Assembly: GCA_916048095.2 (NCBI GenBank)
Contig: OU696597.1
Coordinates: forward strand, 2,367,042-2,431,041
Direction: 5' to 3'
Length of the DNA stretch: 64,000 bases
Origin: Sacculina carcini
Taxonomy: Eukaryota; Arthropoda; Thecostraca; Sacculinidae
The translations under genes were made by a program, and so were the position numbers. The notes under the pieces were generated by a model, which saw only the letters and a program-made list of their open reading frames with translations, searched no databases and was not told the DNA's origin. Shown here piece by piece: positions 54,187 through 64,000 of the stretch (position 1 is its first letter; each line of letters opens with the position of its first letter).

Positions 54187-55035
54187 ATGTCTTTTGACAA
54201 GCCAGCCGTGGGAGGCCCGCCCCCGCCATTCGTTGAAGACAGCCCACACATCTGGGTAATTCAGCCCGAGCTTTACTTCAAGCGCACAAAAATCAGCGAT
54301 GAAGAAACGCGGTTCCAGACGGCAGTTTCTATGCTGCCAGCGCACCACGTCATGGAGTTCATCGACCTCATTCGGCAGCCTCCTGACGACTGCTACACAC
54401 AGCTGTGCGCCGCGCTGCAGTCTCGACTCGGCAAATCGGCGGAGGAAAAACTCAGGTCAGTGTTAAGCGCTCAAGAGCTAGGTGACCGCAAGCCCACACA
54501 GTTTCTGCGTCATTTGCAGGAATTAACTTCGCCGTATTTGAAAGACGGCGAGTCTGAACTGGTACGGCAGATCTTCATGAAGGCGATGCCTGAAGCAGCA
54601 GCTCCGTTTCTCCAATTCCTGCCGGCAGACACAACTCTAGAAACACTTGCAGGTACAGCCGACCGAGTGATATCATCACTGCCGAAAGCGACGGCTCTCA
54701 TAAGCGCCGTAAGTGGCCACACACGCAGAGCAGAGCGCCCGTGCGAAACTACAGGCGGGAGCTGCACACAATGTACGGCGAACGCAAGGGAACTAGCGGC
54801 CGTCAAACGTCAGCTGGACGAAATTCAGCGCCATCTGCAGCGACTATCCGTGGAACCACGTCGCCCCGCCTCTTCTACCAAGCGCGTACAGAGGCGTTCA
54901 CAGTCTCGAGGTCGCTTGGCGGAGCTCGACGACAACGACTCAAACTCAGGTCAAGTGTGCTGGTATCACAAACATTTCGGCGCTAGAGCCAAAGCCTGCG
55001 TCAAACCGTGCACGTTTGATTTAAACTTGCAATGA
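54187..55035 (+). CDS. gag: Gypsy-3 gag
   Basis: 282 residues. N-terminal PPPPFVEDSPHIWVIQPELYF and capsid core FIDLIRQPPDDCYTQLCAAL and ELGDRKPTQFLRHLQEL are close to Gypsy-1 gag. A Cys-rich spot (CTQCTANARE) lies near residue 195. The C-terminal CHCC motif C-x2-H-x9-C-x3-C (CWYH...C...C) is present. The stop codon overlaps the pol start as ATGA at 55032-55035, a compact arrangement that permits frameshift or reinitiation onto pol. It forms the particle shell. Confidence 0.93.
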   Translation: MSFDKPAVGGPPPPFVEDSPHIWVIQPELYFKRTKISDEETRFQTAVSMLPAHHVMEFIDLIRQPPDDCYTQLCAALQSRLGKSAEEKLRSVLSAQELGDRKPTQFLRHLQELTSPYLKDGESELVRQIFMKAMPEAAAPFLQFLPADTTLETLAGTADRVISSLPKATALISAVSGHTRRAERPCETTGGSCTQCTANARELAAVKRQLDEIQRHLQRLSVEPRRPASSTKRVQRRSQSRGRLAELDDNDSNSGQVCWYHKHFGARAKACVKPCTFDLNLQ

Positions 55036-58000
55036 GGAGCGATAAGCCAGGTTCGCCCCTCATCATCGCATCTACTGGCCAGAATAACACACAATTTTTC
55101 ATCCAGGATTCAGCCACCGGTATCAAGTTTTTGATCGACACTGGTGCACAGTACAGCATACTGTCGTACCAATCAACTGATCAGCCATCTCCGCTAGTCC
55201 TACAAGCAGTCAACAATAGCCGTATCAACACGTTCGGCACTAAAGACGTGACTGTGTCTCTAGGCTTGCGCCGCAACTTCCTGTGGTCGTTTCTTCTGGC
55301 CGACATAGATTGTTCTATCATCGGGTGTGATTTCCTGGCGTATCACAACATCAGCGTCAACCCACGGCTGCGACAACTCATCGACAACGAGACAAAACTC
55401 ACGGTAAGCGGCAACAAGACATACGCATCTCCGCAAATAGCGTTATGCCTCACCAACTCAAACTGTAAATTTCAGCAGCTTCTCGCCAAGTACCCCCGCC
55501 TCACGTCGTCACCGATCGTCGGCGGAGAACAACAGCACGGTGTGTATCATCGCATCGAAACAACTGGTCAGCCCGTATACTGCCGGCCACGGCGACTCGA
55601 CACCGCCAGACTTCAGCTCGCCAAACGTGAGTTTCAAAACATGCTGACACAAGACATTGTTCGCCCCAGCAAGAGCCAATACGCTAGCACTCTGCATATG
55701 GTGCCTAAATCCACGCCTGGCGAGTGGCGCCCGTGCGGCGACTATCGCGCTCTAAACAGAATTACGGTCGCAGACAGATACAGCTTACCTTATCTGCAGG
55801 ACTTTACTGTCTCATTGCATGGCGCCAAAATATTCTCAACGATAGATCTCGCCAAAGCGTATTTTCAAATACCAGTACATCCTGATGATGTCCACAAGAC
55901 CACCATCACTACACCGTTTGGTCTTTTCGAGATGACCAGAATGCCATTTGGCCTGCGCAACAGTGCGCAAACAATGCAACGGTTGATGGATACGGTGCTA
56001 CGAGGGTTGCCTTTTACGTTTGTGTACATAGATGATATTTTGATTGCCAGCAAATCTCACGAAGAGCACCTTGAACACATCGAAACTGTCTTCAAACGCC
56101 TCGACAAATTCGGAATTCGAGTGAACCCAGGAAAATGTGTATTCGCTGTAAATAATCTCACATTTCTCGGTCACACAATTACCGAACATGGTATCACGCC
56201 TACGAATGACAAGATCGCCGCTGTCAAGGACTTCCCAAAGCCTCAAACACAACAACAACTGAGAAGGTTCCTAGGAATGATAAACTTTTATCACAGATTG
56301 TTCCCCCATGCAGCCGAAACTCTTGGTCCGCTCCATCGTCTGGTCGGCCACAAGAAACGACGATCCAAGGCGCCTATCGAGTGGACGCAAACAGCCGACG
56401 AGGCATTCACTGCAGCCAAGAAAAATATATGCGACGCCACTGTACTCAGCCACCAGGATCCAGACGCAATGCTCGGCGTATTCACGGATGCCAGCAATTT
56501 CGGCATAGGATGTGTTCTGCAACAGCTGCAACAAGGTATGTGAAAGCCACTTGCATTCTGGTCACAAAAACTGTCGCCCGCACAGCAAAAGTACAGCGCG
56601 TTTGGGCGAGAATTGTTGGCATCATACATGGCCATCCGCCATTTCAGGCCGTTCGTCGAAGGTCGCCAATTCGTTCTCGTCACTGACCACAAGCCGTTGG
56701 TACACGCGATCAGGTCATCGACAACCATCCATTCACCGCGAGAACAGCGACACCTTGACTACATTGTGCAATTCACGACGAATGTAGAGCACATCAGCGG
56801 CGCAGATAACGTCGTCTCCGACGCATTGTCAAGGATAGCCAGTGTCCACAGCATCATAGATCTGTTGCAGCTATCTCAAGAACAGGCGCACAACGACGAC
56901 ATAAACACGCTGAAAAAAGGTAATGACACAAATTTAAAAATTACAATCAAGCCGTTACCTACGCACGCAAACGCCTCAATCATCTGCGATGATTCCACAG
57001 GCACATCTCGGCCCATCGTGCCGAAGTCCATGCGAAAGCAAGTTTTTTGTGTTCTCCATAATTTGTCACACCCCGGCCGAAAAGCCACACTGAAACTTAT
57101 CTCTGACAGATTTGTGTGGCCATCTATGCGGCATGATGTGATGCAATGGACAACACAGTGCACACATTGCCAAACGTGCAAAGTCTCTCGTCACAATCGT
57201 TCGACACCTGCTCAGTTTTGTCTGCCGTCAGGTCGCTTTCATAATATCCACATTGATATTGTGGGGCCATTGCCTTACTGTAAAGGCCAGCAGTACATAT
57301 TGACGATGATCGACAGATTTACCAGGTGGCCTGAAGTCTGCCCAATGCCTGATATATCCGCAGACACAGTTGCCCGCTGTTTCATCAGCACTTGGATATC
57401 CAGGTATGGAGTACCACACACCATTGTGTCCGACCGAGGCTCACAGTTCACCTCTCGCCTGTGGCAACAAATCACGGCACGTCTCGGGGCTGAATCACTG
57501 CACACCACTGCCTACAACCCCAGCGCCAACGGCCTCGTCGAACGCCTTCACCGACAACTCAAATGTGCGCTACGCGACTGTCCAAATTGGATCGACCGCC
57601 TTCCAATCGTGATGCTTGGAATACGCGCCTCTGTCAAAGAATCGGTGAAGTGCTCATCAGCACAGCTGGTTTTAGGCACACCTTTACGACTGCCAGGTGA
57701 AATGTTCGCCAACATGAGTGATATTTCGCTCCAACAGGTCGCACGAGAACTGTCGCAGCACTTCGCAAGGATCCGCCCAGTACAGAGCAGGCCAACGACC
57801 ACAGCTGACACATTTACTCTGCCTGCGCTCAACACTGCAGAATACGTGTTCGTGCGTAACGACGGCCACCGTCGTCCTTTGCAGCCTGTCTACACTGGTC
57901 CGTATCGCGTGCTCAAGCGCACACCAAAAACATTTACGATTGAACGAAACGGCGAGGACACAATCTGCGTGGACCGACTACGACCGGCTTTCTTGGAAAA

Positions 58001-58169
58001 CGCTTCCATCAGCTTTCCACAAGAGACCGCTGTATCCATCTTCCAGCTGCAATCTGCCTACAGCAAAACTCCTGCGCGAAACTGCTCCGGATCAAGAATC
58101 CCGGTTCTGCGTGCGCGTATCACTCGTTCCGGTCGTGTTGTCCGCCCCCCAGTCCGTTTTTCTCCTTGA
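55032..58169 (+). pseudogene. pol: Gypsy-3 pol region
   Basis: Protease ([11 protein letters not shown]), reverse transcriptase ([44 protein letters not shown]), RNase H (VFTDASNFGIGCVL, LVTDHKPLVHAI), integrase zinc-binding region (LSHPG...CTHCQTCK), DDE core ([32 protein letters not shown]) and a C-terminal region ending VVRPPVRFSP. It is close to Gypsy-1 pol throughout. The frame has about one break, so this copy is probably not active by itself. Confidence 0.92.
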
Positions 58170-58185
58170 ACTGGAGGGGGGCTCC

Positions 58186-58806
58186 TGTGGCGCCTGTGCA
58201 AATGTAGGTCAAAAACATTTGCCCATACACCACAAACACACACTCTACCAGCGCTTCAGCGGTACGCGTCCCGGAGGTGTATGTCCCCTGCACACAGACA
58301 TACACCACGTACAAACACCAGCCAACGCGCACCAACCCGGTACAGTGTCGCGTCCCGGAGGTGTATGTCCCCTGCACACAGACATACACCACGTACAAAC
58401 ACCAGTCAGTGCGCACCAACCCTCTTCAGTGTCTGGGCCAACATCTGGTTCGCATCCGCCTGACCACATCCTCACCCAGGGATGCAGCAGCCATCGAGGG
58501 CAACATCTGGTCCACAGCCGTGCGCCCAGACCATATGTGACCCAGAAGACCAGGCGACAACATACGCACATACACACACATTCCCAATCACACACGCCAG
58601 CGACGTATAAAACACCGACACACACACTCTTCCACAACCAGTCCACAGAACTCACCCTGTTGCTGGCTCGCTCTGTTGTTCACCATTGCTTGTGTTTTGT
58701 TTCGCCACAGACAGTAGTTTCGCCTCTGAACTGTGATCTCTTGTGAATATATATTGTGTTGTCGTCCCCCATTGTGTCGTTCGCCAGACCCGGGGGGGTT
58801 GCAACA
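58186..58806 (+). repeat. Gypsy-3 3' LTR
   Basis: 621 bp, near-identical to the solo LTR at 50729-51346, with the same 84-bp tandem pair in its upstream half. Confidence 0.95.
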
Positions 58807-59172
58807 GGATTAAGCAATTGATATTGACCCAATTGATATCTGTGCTACCCGATATTTATACGTTTTTGGGTACGCAGGATAGCGGCATTCCATTTTTGGA
58901 AATGTCCACGAACCGGAGGGTGTCGTGAGATGTTTGGAGCGTGGTATAGTACGATGTGTGAGCTCTCTATACCAGATACTGCACTGTAGCACTTGACAGT
59001 ACGCATTTACTTGAACAGGAATTATCACGTGATTTTCAGGGCGTGAGATAGCGCCATTTCCCCACGTTTAACATTTATAAGACTGTGAGCACAGGGTGCT
59101 ACATATGGGAGGACGGGAGTCATTCACACATGCAGTGTTTAGCTCACACTAATATACACGCCGTAGTACGTG
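58807..59172. other. Non-coding sequence
   Basis: AATTGATAT occurs twice near 58816-58840. I see no gene. Confidence 0.5.
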
Positions 59173-59423
59173 TCTAGGCTAAATGTGTAAGGATTCAAGA
59201 ACATTAAAAATGCTAATTTATAAAAAATATCTCAAAAACCCACAAAAACGTTTCTATATTTTTCGTAGATTTTAGGTTAGGCTCGGTTTAGCGTTCTAAT
59301 GTAATGCCCTCGCCTCCTGTCCCTCGCCTCCTGCCTTTGCTGGAGGCGAATGACTGGAAGAAATTAGTTAAATCAAATTTTCAAAATATAATGTTCTTGA
59401 ATCCTTACACATTTAGCGTCAAC
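59173..59423. mobile_element. MITE with 28-bp inverted ends
   Basis: CTAAATGTGTAAGGATTCAA at 59179 and its exact complement ending 59416 form inverted repeats of about 28 bp. The element is bounded by the direct repeat CCGTAGTACGTG at 59161-59172 and 59424-59435 (12 of 12). A long duplication of that kind would fit a Mutator-like rather than a hAT or mariner element. No coding capacity. Confidence 0.8.
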
Positions 59424-59435
59424 CCGTAGTACGTG

Positions 59436-60025
59436 CTATTTGATAAAAAGTTACATTGAAACAATATAAATAACATTATTGTGACCATTACTAAAAATAT
59501 TTACATTTGCAATTAGTGTATTTAACTTTTGTATTAGCTTTCCACTTTATATTGCATTTTGATGGTTATGCTCCTTTTTGCGATGTTAGCCAAATACTAT
59601 TAAGTCACTTTCGGTGGTTTGTTGTAAAAATGGTACCAGATCGGAGAGAGGGTGGAAAAATAGTACCAACTCGGAAAGAGTATAGTAAAGAAAGACGATA
59701 TAGTATGATATGTATGGATAATGTAGGTATGTAGGTAACCTGACGATAAAATAGTAACCAAAAGCAAAAAACGGTTTGGTCGACATGACACAAACACTTA
59801 ACGTAAGCCAGGAAAGGAAAACAAGGACCAACACCAGGGAAGAAACACAAAAGTACGTCCACTCACGTCGACCACTGGCACAAGAAGATATGGTAATTTT
59901 GAAATCCACCAGGAAAAAGATTGCAAAATGCGAAATTGCAATTGACTTTAATCTCGTTTGTAAGCGCGAAAATCTACTGCCTGGCTACATCAATATCATA
60001 TATATATATATTTGAAGTTTTCGAC
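59436..60025. other. Non-coding sequence
   Basis: Short frames at 59507-60015 have no domain. I see no gene. Confidence 0.5.
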
Positions 60026-60148
60026 ATATATGAAGAAAGAAAAGAAAACACAAATGACTGCCACTCTTTGTCAAGCGTTTCGGTCTTGAGACCTTCGTCA
60101 GTGACTATAAACAGATCAGTGATTCAAATGCAAAACCGTTAGTGATAT
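60026..60148 (-). repeat. Left inverted arm of the Penelope-like element
   Basis: In PLE sense (minus strand) it runs from ATATCACTAACGGTTTTGC to TTCTTCATATAT. Its complement is at 62642-62764. Confidence 0.92.
60078..60101 (-). ncRNA. Hammerhead-like core, left arm
   Basis: The minus strand reads CTGACGA, then A, a GGTC/GACC stem with TCAA loop, then GAAA. CUGANGA, stem II and GAAA are the conserved parts of hammerhead ribozymes, which are known in Penelope-like terminal repeats. The next bases (CGCTTGAC) give GAC where the cleavage site is usually GUC, and I cannot build a convincing stem I. Activity is therefore doubtful. Confidence 0.45.
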
Positions 60149-60227
60149 CTCCATATTGTGCTACATATATGACAAAACCTCGTGACTATTTCCTTGAACA
60201 CACCCTGAAGTATATTACGCATCAACT

Positions 60228-60236
60228 TTATATATA

Positions 60237-60268
<32 letters not shown>

Positions 60269-60330
60269 AATATGTATATATATATATAATAATAATAATA
60301 ATATGTATATATATATATATATATACATAT
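60228..60330. repeat. AT and TAA microsatellites
   Basis: Two rounds of (TA)n followed by (TAA)n and TATGTATA. Confidence 0.95.
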
Positions 60331-60502
60331 TATTTTTTTTTCCATGTTTTTTCCCTTATATATACACATACATACATATACATCTATATACACACATATA
60401 TTACTACGTCTTCTTATAATAATAATTATGAAGGCAAGGTTCCTAAATTAACATGCCCATCCCTACTATTTATATTTACATTATTTATGATGTAGGCGGC
60501 TT

Positions 60503-62648
60503 CTACTGTTTTTCTTTCAGATTTTTCCCACATTCAGCTACAACTTCCACCTTTTCCCAGTTGGGTAAACTGCCACATTCCTCAATGTGTACTACTAATG
60601 AATTAGACATTCTGTGATGTCTCACATCCGCACGATGTTGTTTTATTCTCGTTGCAATGCCCTTTCCTGTCTCACCGTAATAAGCCTTATCGCATCCACT
60701 ACATGGTATTTTATATACTACGCTATCTTTATTGGTTAGTTCGTTTCTTGTTTGAGTGTTCCTAGATGTTTTGACTGTCTTTTTCATAAGTTGATCGGAT
60801 ATTTTTAATCCTGTTGTTGGTACCAGCATGTAGTTTGTTCTCTTCAATATAGTGTTCAGTTGTCTGCACTCCTTTGATTCTGGCACGATTATCATGTCCT
60901 TATTTGTATTGAGTGCACACTTTTTTCTTTGATGTATTTTTTGCGCTTTCTTTTTGCATTTGATTATGAATGCTGATGTGTATTTCAAACCCTGGAATAT
61001 TTGCATGATCTTTTTCATTTCATTACTGAGCTTTTCGGAACTACATATTCTCAGACCCCTTAAGAACTCTCCTATAATCATTCCTGATTTCATTGACTCT
61101 GAATGACACGACAAGGCATGAATTTTGTCATTTTTGGCAGTCAGTTTCCTGTATACATCAAATACCATTTGACCATTTGCGTTGGATATTAGCACATCGA
61201 GAAATGGAATTTTTTCTTCTTTTTCATACTCTATTGTGAATTGTACATTTTCGCACACCCTGTTGAGCTCGTTCAACTTGATATTTAAATCAATTGATTT
61301 TGGCGCAATTACGAGCACGTCATCTACGTATTTAAGCCATACCGCATCTTTTCCTATGATGTTACGATACTGAGACATTTCGAGATTTTCCATGTACAGA
61401 TTGGCTAGAATAGGACTCAACGGTGAGCCCATTGCGAGTCCACTGTTCTGCGAGTATTCCTCATTCTGGAACGTAAAAGCGTTGAAATTCGAACACAACT
61501 TTAATAATTCAACGAACTGTTTTTTGGCAATAGGTAGGTCTATGTTGAACTCATTTATTGCGCGTTCCAACACTTTCATCGCATCCATATTATCTACGTT
61601 CGTGTTTAGTGATTTGACGTCAAAACTCGCCATAGTCTTATCCACTGTATTTATACTTTGCAATCTACGCAGGAGATCGCCAGAATTTCTTGGGTGATAA
61701 TCGCTTAGACGCCCTAGAAGTGGTGTTAAGTATGTTGCAAGACATTTCGCAAGTCTGTGTGGAGCGCTTCCTACGCATGATGTGATCGGTCTGATCGGAA
61801 CCCCCTCTTTATGAAGTTTTGGCAAACCATATAATGTGGGTGGAACCGGATTTTCCTCAAGTAAATGCAGCATTCTTTTACCTTTCTCTGATTTCTTTAG
61901 TATTCTTCGTGCTTCTTTGTTGAATGTTTCGCTTTTTTTTCTTTACATATCCTCTGCTCTGGGTCTGATACACATTTTTGTCGCTGAGATGGTTTTGAAT
62001 TTTAGTAACATAGTTAGATGTATTCAATATTACAATTCCACCTCCTTTGTCTGCCCTTTTTATGGTGATTGTTGTGTCTTTTTTCAGATTGTCAATTGCC
62101 TTCAAATATCGCCTTGGCAATACGGACTCATTATTTCTGGAAAACGTGTGAAGACATGTTATTAATCCTTGTTTGACACCTTTGTCTACATCTGAGTCAC
62201 TCCATCGGTAGTTTTGCGCAATAACTGATTGTATTGATTTAGTGTGCATTCCAGTATCAAAGTTTGATCCTAATGATAAAACGTTTGTTTCATCTTGTGT
62301 CAGTTTCTTAGATGATAGATTACAAATAATTGATTTATCTCCTACATTGTTCCATGCACTGTTCCTACACAGTTTATCTAGTTTCTTAGATAATCGGTTT
62401 CTTTCCTTATTGTACATCTTAGTTAACAGTGTTTGTTGACTTGTGCTTACATACTTTGTGATATATGCATCATCCAATACTACCAGTTTGTCCCTAAGTT
62501 TACTTATTGCATTACTCAAATACTCCTTAGCACATGTGGTGAATGGATTGGTCTCATCTGGAAGCTGCGAAGGTGCCGATCTCGGAAGAACTTTTTCTTG
62601 TAGACACCGTTCCAGGAAGTATATCTGGTTTTTGCATTTGAATATCAC
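60503..62648 (-). pseudogene. Penelope-like reverse transcriptase/GIY-YIG endonuclease
   Basis: Minus strand. The N-terminal part (61878-62648, 256 codons) has TIKRADKGGGIVILNTSNYV and NVLSLGSNFDTG, typical of the region before the polymerase. The polymerase part (60503-61873, 456 codons) has PTLYGLPKLHKEGVPIRPIT, MASFDVKSLNTNVD (motif A), GLAMGSPLSPILANLYME (motif B) and WLKYVDDVLVI (YVDD, motif C). The C-terminal GIY-YIG nuclease reads VVYKIPCSGCDKAYYGETGKG...RIKQHRADVRHH. The two parts are joined by a run of Lys codons over an eight-T tract (plus strand, about 61932-61939). A one-base slip there splits the frame; bypassing it, the length is normal for the family. All key catalytic residues I can check are present. 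Confidence 0.9.
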
Positions 62649-62755
62649 TAACGGTTTTGCATTTGAATCACTGATCTGTTTATAGTCACTGACGAAGGTC
62701 TCAAGACCGAAACGTTTGACAAAGAGTGGCAGTCATTTGTGTTTTCTTTTCTTTC

Positions 62756-62764
<9 letters not shown>
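62642..62764 (+). repeat. Right inverted arm of the Penelope-like element
   Basis: Complement of 60026-60148. It lies just upstream of the ORF in element sense, and the first codons of the ORF overlap its edge. Confidence 0.92.
62689..62712 (+). ncRNA. Hammerhead-like core, right arm
   Basis: The plus strand reads CTGACGA, A, GGTC-TCAA-GACC, GAAA, followed by CGTTTGAC. Same layout as the left arm, with one base different after GAAA. It also has GAC in place of GUC. Confidence 0.45.

Positions 62765-62834
<70 letters not shown>
62757..62834. repeat. AT microsatellite
   Basis: About 35 AT units between the Penelope-like element and the Gypsy-5 LTR. Confidence 0.97.
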
Positions 62835-63150
62835 TGTATGGTTCACAAATCCCAACCACACGAAAGTCTCATACGACACAAACGACTATCAAACTCCCAC
62901 GCGACACAACATACCCTCTCACACCGACTCACTATGCGCACTGCCTCTCTTGTTCCGCTCGACCCCACGGAGGCGCACTATCCAAAACAACCCTCTCTCT
63001 CGCACCCCAATTCCCCTAACATACGCCACCGTGGCCAAGTCGCACACAAACATACAAACAAAGCATATATACTCCGTAGGTAACGGGACGCATTGAGGAA
63101 GAGCGAGCCACATGCACACGACAAATATTTGCTGCCTTAACACTCTCACA
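62835..63150 (-). repeat. Probable Gypsy-5 3' LTR
   Basis: Defined by the purine tract and TG start at 63150 and by the ACCATACA end at 62835. Only one copy is in the window, so the ends are inferred. Confidence 0.55.
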
Positions 63151-63224
63151 CTTCCCCGAGACAGCAAATGTTCAAACTACCCTAAGCAACGATGACACAT
63201 TTACAACATAATATATTTAATAAA

Positions 63225-64000
63225 CTATGGAGAGCGAAACCTAACAGGCCGCCTCAGACCGGACCGGTCTCGGAGTCTGTATCGCTCAGCAGGCGGAGCC
63301 TCCTCGCCACCACTCACTTTTTCAGGTGCTGCAGCATCGCCCTGCTCGTCACCGATGTGAACACTGGACTCGATTGCAGGCTGGACTGGAGCCGCAGGCG
63401 CTGCTGTACGAGCGATGGTGCGAGTACTCCAATGCGGGAACCGTTGGACACCGTTTCCAGCACTCGAAACACCTCTGGCTGGTCGAACATGTGACACGTG
63501 TCTGTTCACACCATCTCCCAAATCTACCGCCCATTTACTTGCACGCGCCACTCTATAGGGCCCCGCCCATTTGGCAGTGCACCGACCATTTGGCAGTGCG
63601 GACGCAAGAACACCATGCCACCAGCCTTGTAGACGCCACGAACGCTTTCGTTTGAACGTCCAGTGCATCGACTCGAATTAGTCCACCTTTGTGATAGTCT
63701 GGTAGACGCAGGAACACGGCTCAACCGGATTCTTGGAATCTGCGGCACAGCTCTGAAAACACTAGCGAACGGCTTCTCCCTGGTGGCTTGGCTCGTGGTG
63801 GAATTGTAATAAAATACTGCTCTACCAATTGAGCAGCGAGACCTTGACGCCATTCGCTTGATAGTACGGTGGATTCGCTCACATATCCCGTTGCCTTGAT
63901 GACGATACGCACACGACCGCTCATGCTTCACCTCCCAGTCACCAAGGAGACCAGAAAACACTGCGCTCAAAAACACTGGAGCATTATCCGACAAAACACT
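63225..64000 (-). pseudogene. pol: Gypsy-5 pol end (integrase)
   Basis: Minus strand. MSDNAPVFLSAVFSGLLGDWEVKHERSCAYRHQGNGICERIHRTIKRMA is the second half of the DDE integrase core (SDNAPVF, NGICER). A tail follows with WAGPYRVARA, HVSHVRPA and a final RYRLRDRSGLRRPVRF typical of Gypsy integrase ends. The frame has about one break in the visible part. The beginning lies outside the window. Confidence 0.82.

Larger units (their letters stand above)
53869..58806 (+). mobile_element. Gypsy-3, Ty3/Gypsy LTR element (CsRn1-like)
   Basis: Plus-strand element of about 4.9 kb: LTRs at 53869-54102 and 58186-58806, a long tRNA-Trp primer site, gag, pol and a GGAGGGGGG tract before the 3' LTR. The two LTRs share their ends, but the 5' one is much shorter. 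The flanking bases do not match (ACGT before, GGAT after), so no target duplication is visible. Gag and pol resemble Gypsy-1, and the LTR starts (TGTGGCG) agree, so the two are sister families. Pol has about one break. Shared LTR parts are nearly identical, so it is fairly young. Confidence 0.92.
60026..62764 (-). mobile_element. Penelope-like element with inverted terminal repeats
   Basis: A minus-strand Penelope-like retroelement between two inverted 123-bp repeats (60026-60148 and 62642-62764), which differ at about one position. It encodes the Penelope-type reverse transcriptase with a C-terminal GIY-YIG endonuclease. Each arm contains a hammerhead-ribozyme-like core. AT and TAA microsatellites lie at 60228-60325 and just beyond the right arm. 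The near-identical arms suggest a recent insertion. Confidence 0.93.
62835..64000 (-). mobile_element. Gypsy-5, 3' part of a Ty3/Gypsy element
   Basis: Minus-strand element that continues beyond the window. Its 3' LTR starts at 63150 (TGTGAGAGTGTTAAGG in element sense, after a CTCGGGGAAG tract) and appears to end at about 62835 against the AT microsatellite. Integrase sequence lies upstream. It is distinct from the other four Gypsy families here. It has one or two breaks in the visible part; age cannot be judged without the other LTR. Confidence 0.8.

Noticed and set aside
62716-63096. Frames with long Ile-Tyr runs
   Set aside because: Translation of the AT microsatellite.
1-64000. tRNA or rRNA genes
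   Set aside because: I saw no cloverleaf with conserved A and B boxes and no rRNA-like blocks by eye; a tRNAscan-SE and Rfam run would settle it.

Overview
The window looks like repeat-dense, intergenic DNA from an invertebrate animal. No convincing host gene was found. Nearly every long coding stretch belongs to a mobile element: Ty3/Gypsy LTR elements, several non-LTR retrotransposons (LINEs), one Penelope-like element, and DNA transposons (hAT-like, a DUF4817-type transposase fossil, short MITEs). The rest is A+T-rich sequence with many long CA/GT, AT and minisatellite tracts. Two Gypsy elements carry traits of the CsRn1/Kabuki clade (CHCC gag motif, tRNA-Trp primer site, 4-bp target duplication). 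That clade is known from flatworms, insects and other invertebrates, so it does not fix the phylum.

Layout. 1-4.1 kb: non-coding with a CA tract. 4.1-10.9 kb: a repeat of unknown class (repeat A) split by Gypsy-1 (minus strand, 4656-10734). 11.4-15.2 kb: hAT-1 (11602-13545, perfect 8-bp duplication), then copies of a second unknown repeat (D). 15.2-22.3 kb: a minus-strand nest of two CR1/L2-like LINE pieces, the LTR and pol of Gypsy-2, and a LINE with a PHD finger. 22.3-23.1 kb: a 27-bp minisatellite. 23.8-26.4 kb: hAT-2. 28.1-31.8 kb: a LINE with a twin-priming inversion. 32.7-37.6 kb: Gypsy-4, which looks whole, with identical LTRs and a matching 5-bp duplication. 38.6-40.5 kb: second copies of repeat A and hAT-2. 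41.4-48.2 kb: MITEs, GT tracts, an inverted transposase fossil and hAT-3. 48.3-53.6 kb: second copies of repeat B and of the LINE/Gypsy-2 nest, the latter interrupted by a solo LTR of Gypsy-3. 53.9-58.8 kb: Gypsy-3. 59.2-59.4 kb: a MITE. 60.0-62.8 kb: the Penelope-like element between inverted repeats that carry hammerhead-like motifs. 62.8-64 kb: the 3' part of Gypsy-5.

The paralogous copies within the window act as controls. Repeat A at 38.6-39.2 kb is the empty site for Gypsy-1, and the 15.8-19.8 kb copy is the empty site for the Gypsy-3 solo LTR. The order of events can therefore be read without outside data. Most LTR-element ends are nearly identical to each other, which suggests recent activity, while the LINE copies are old and truncated.
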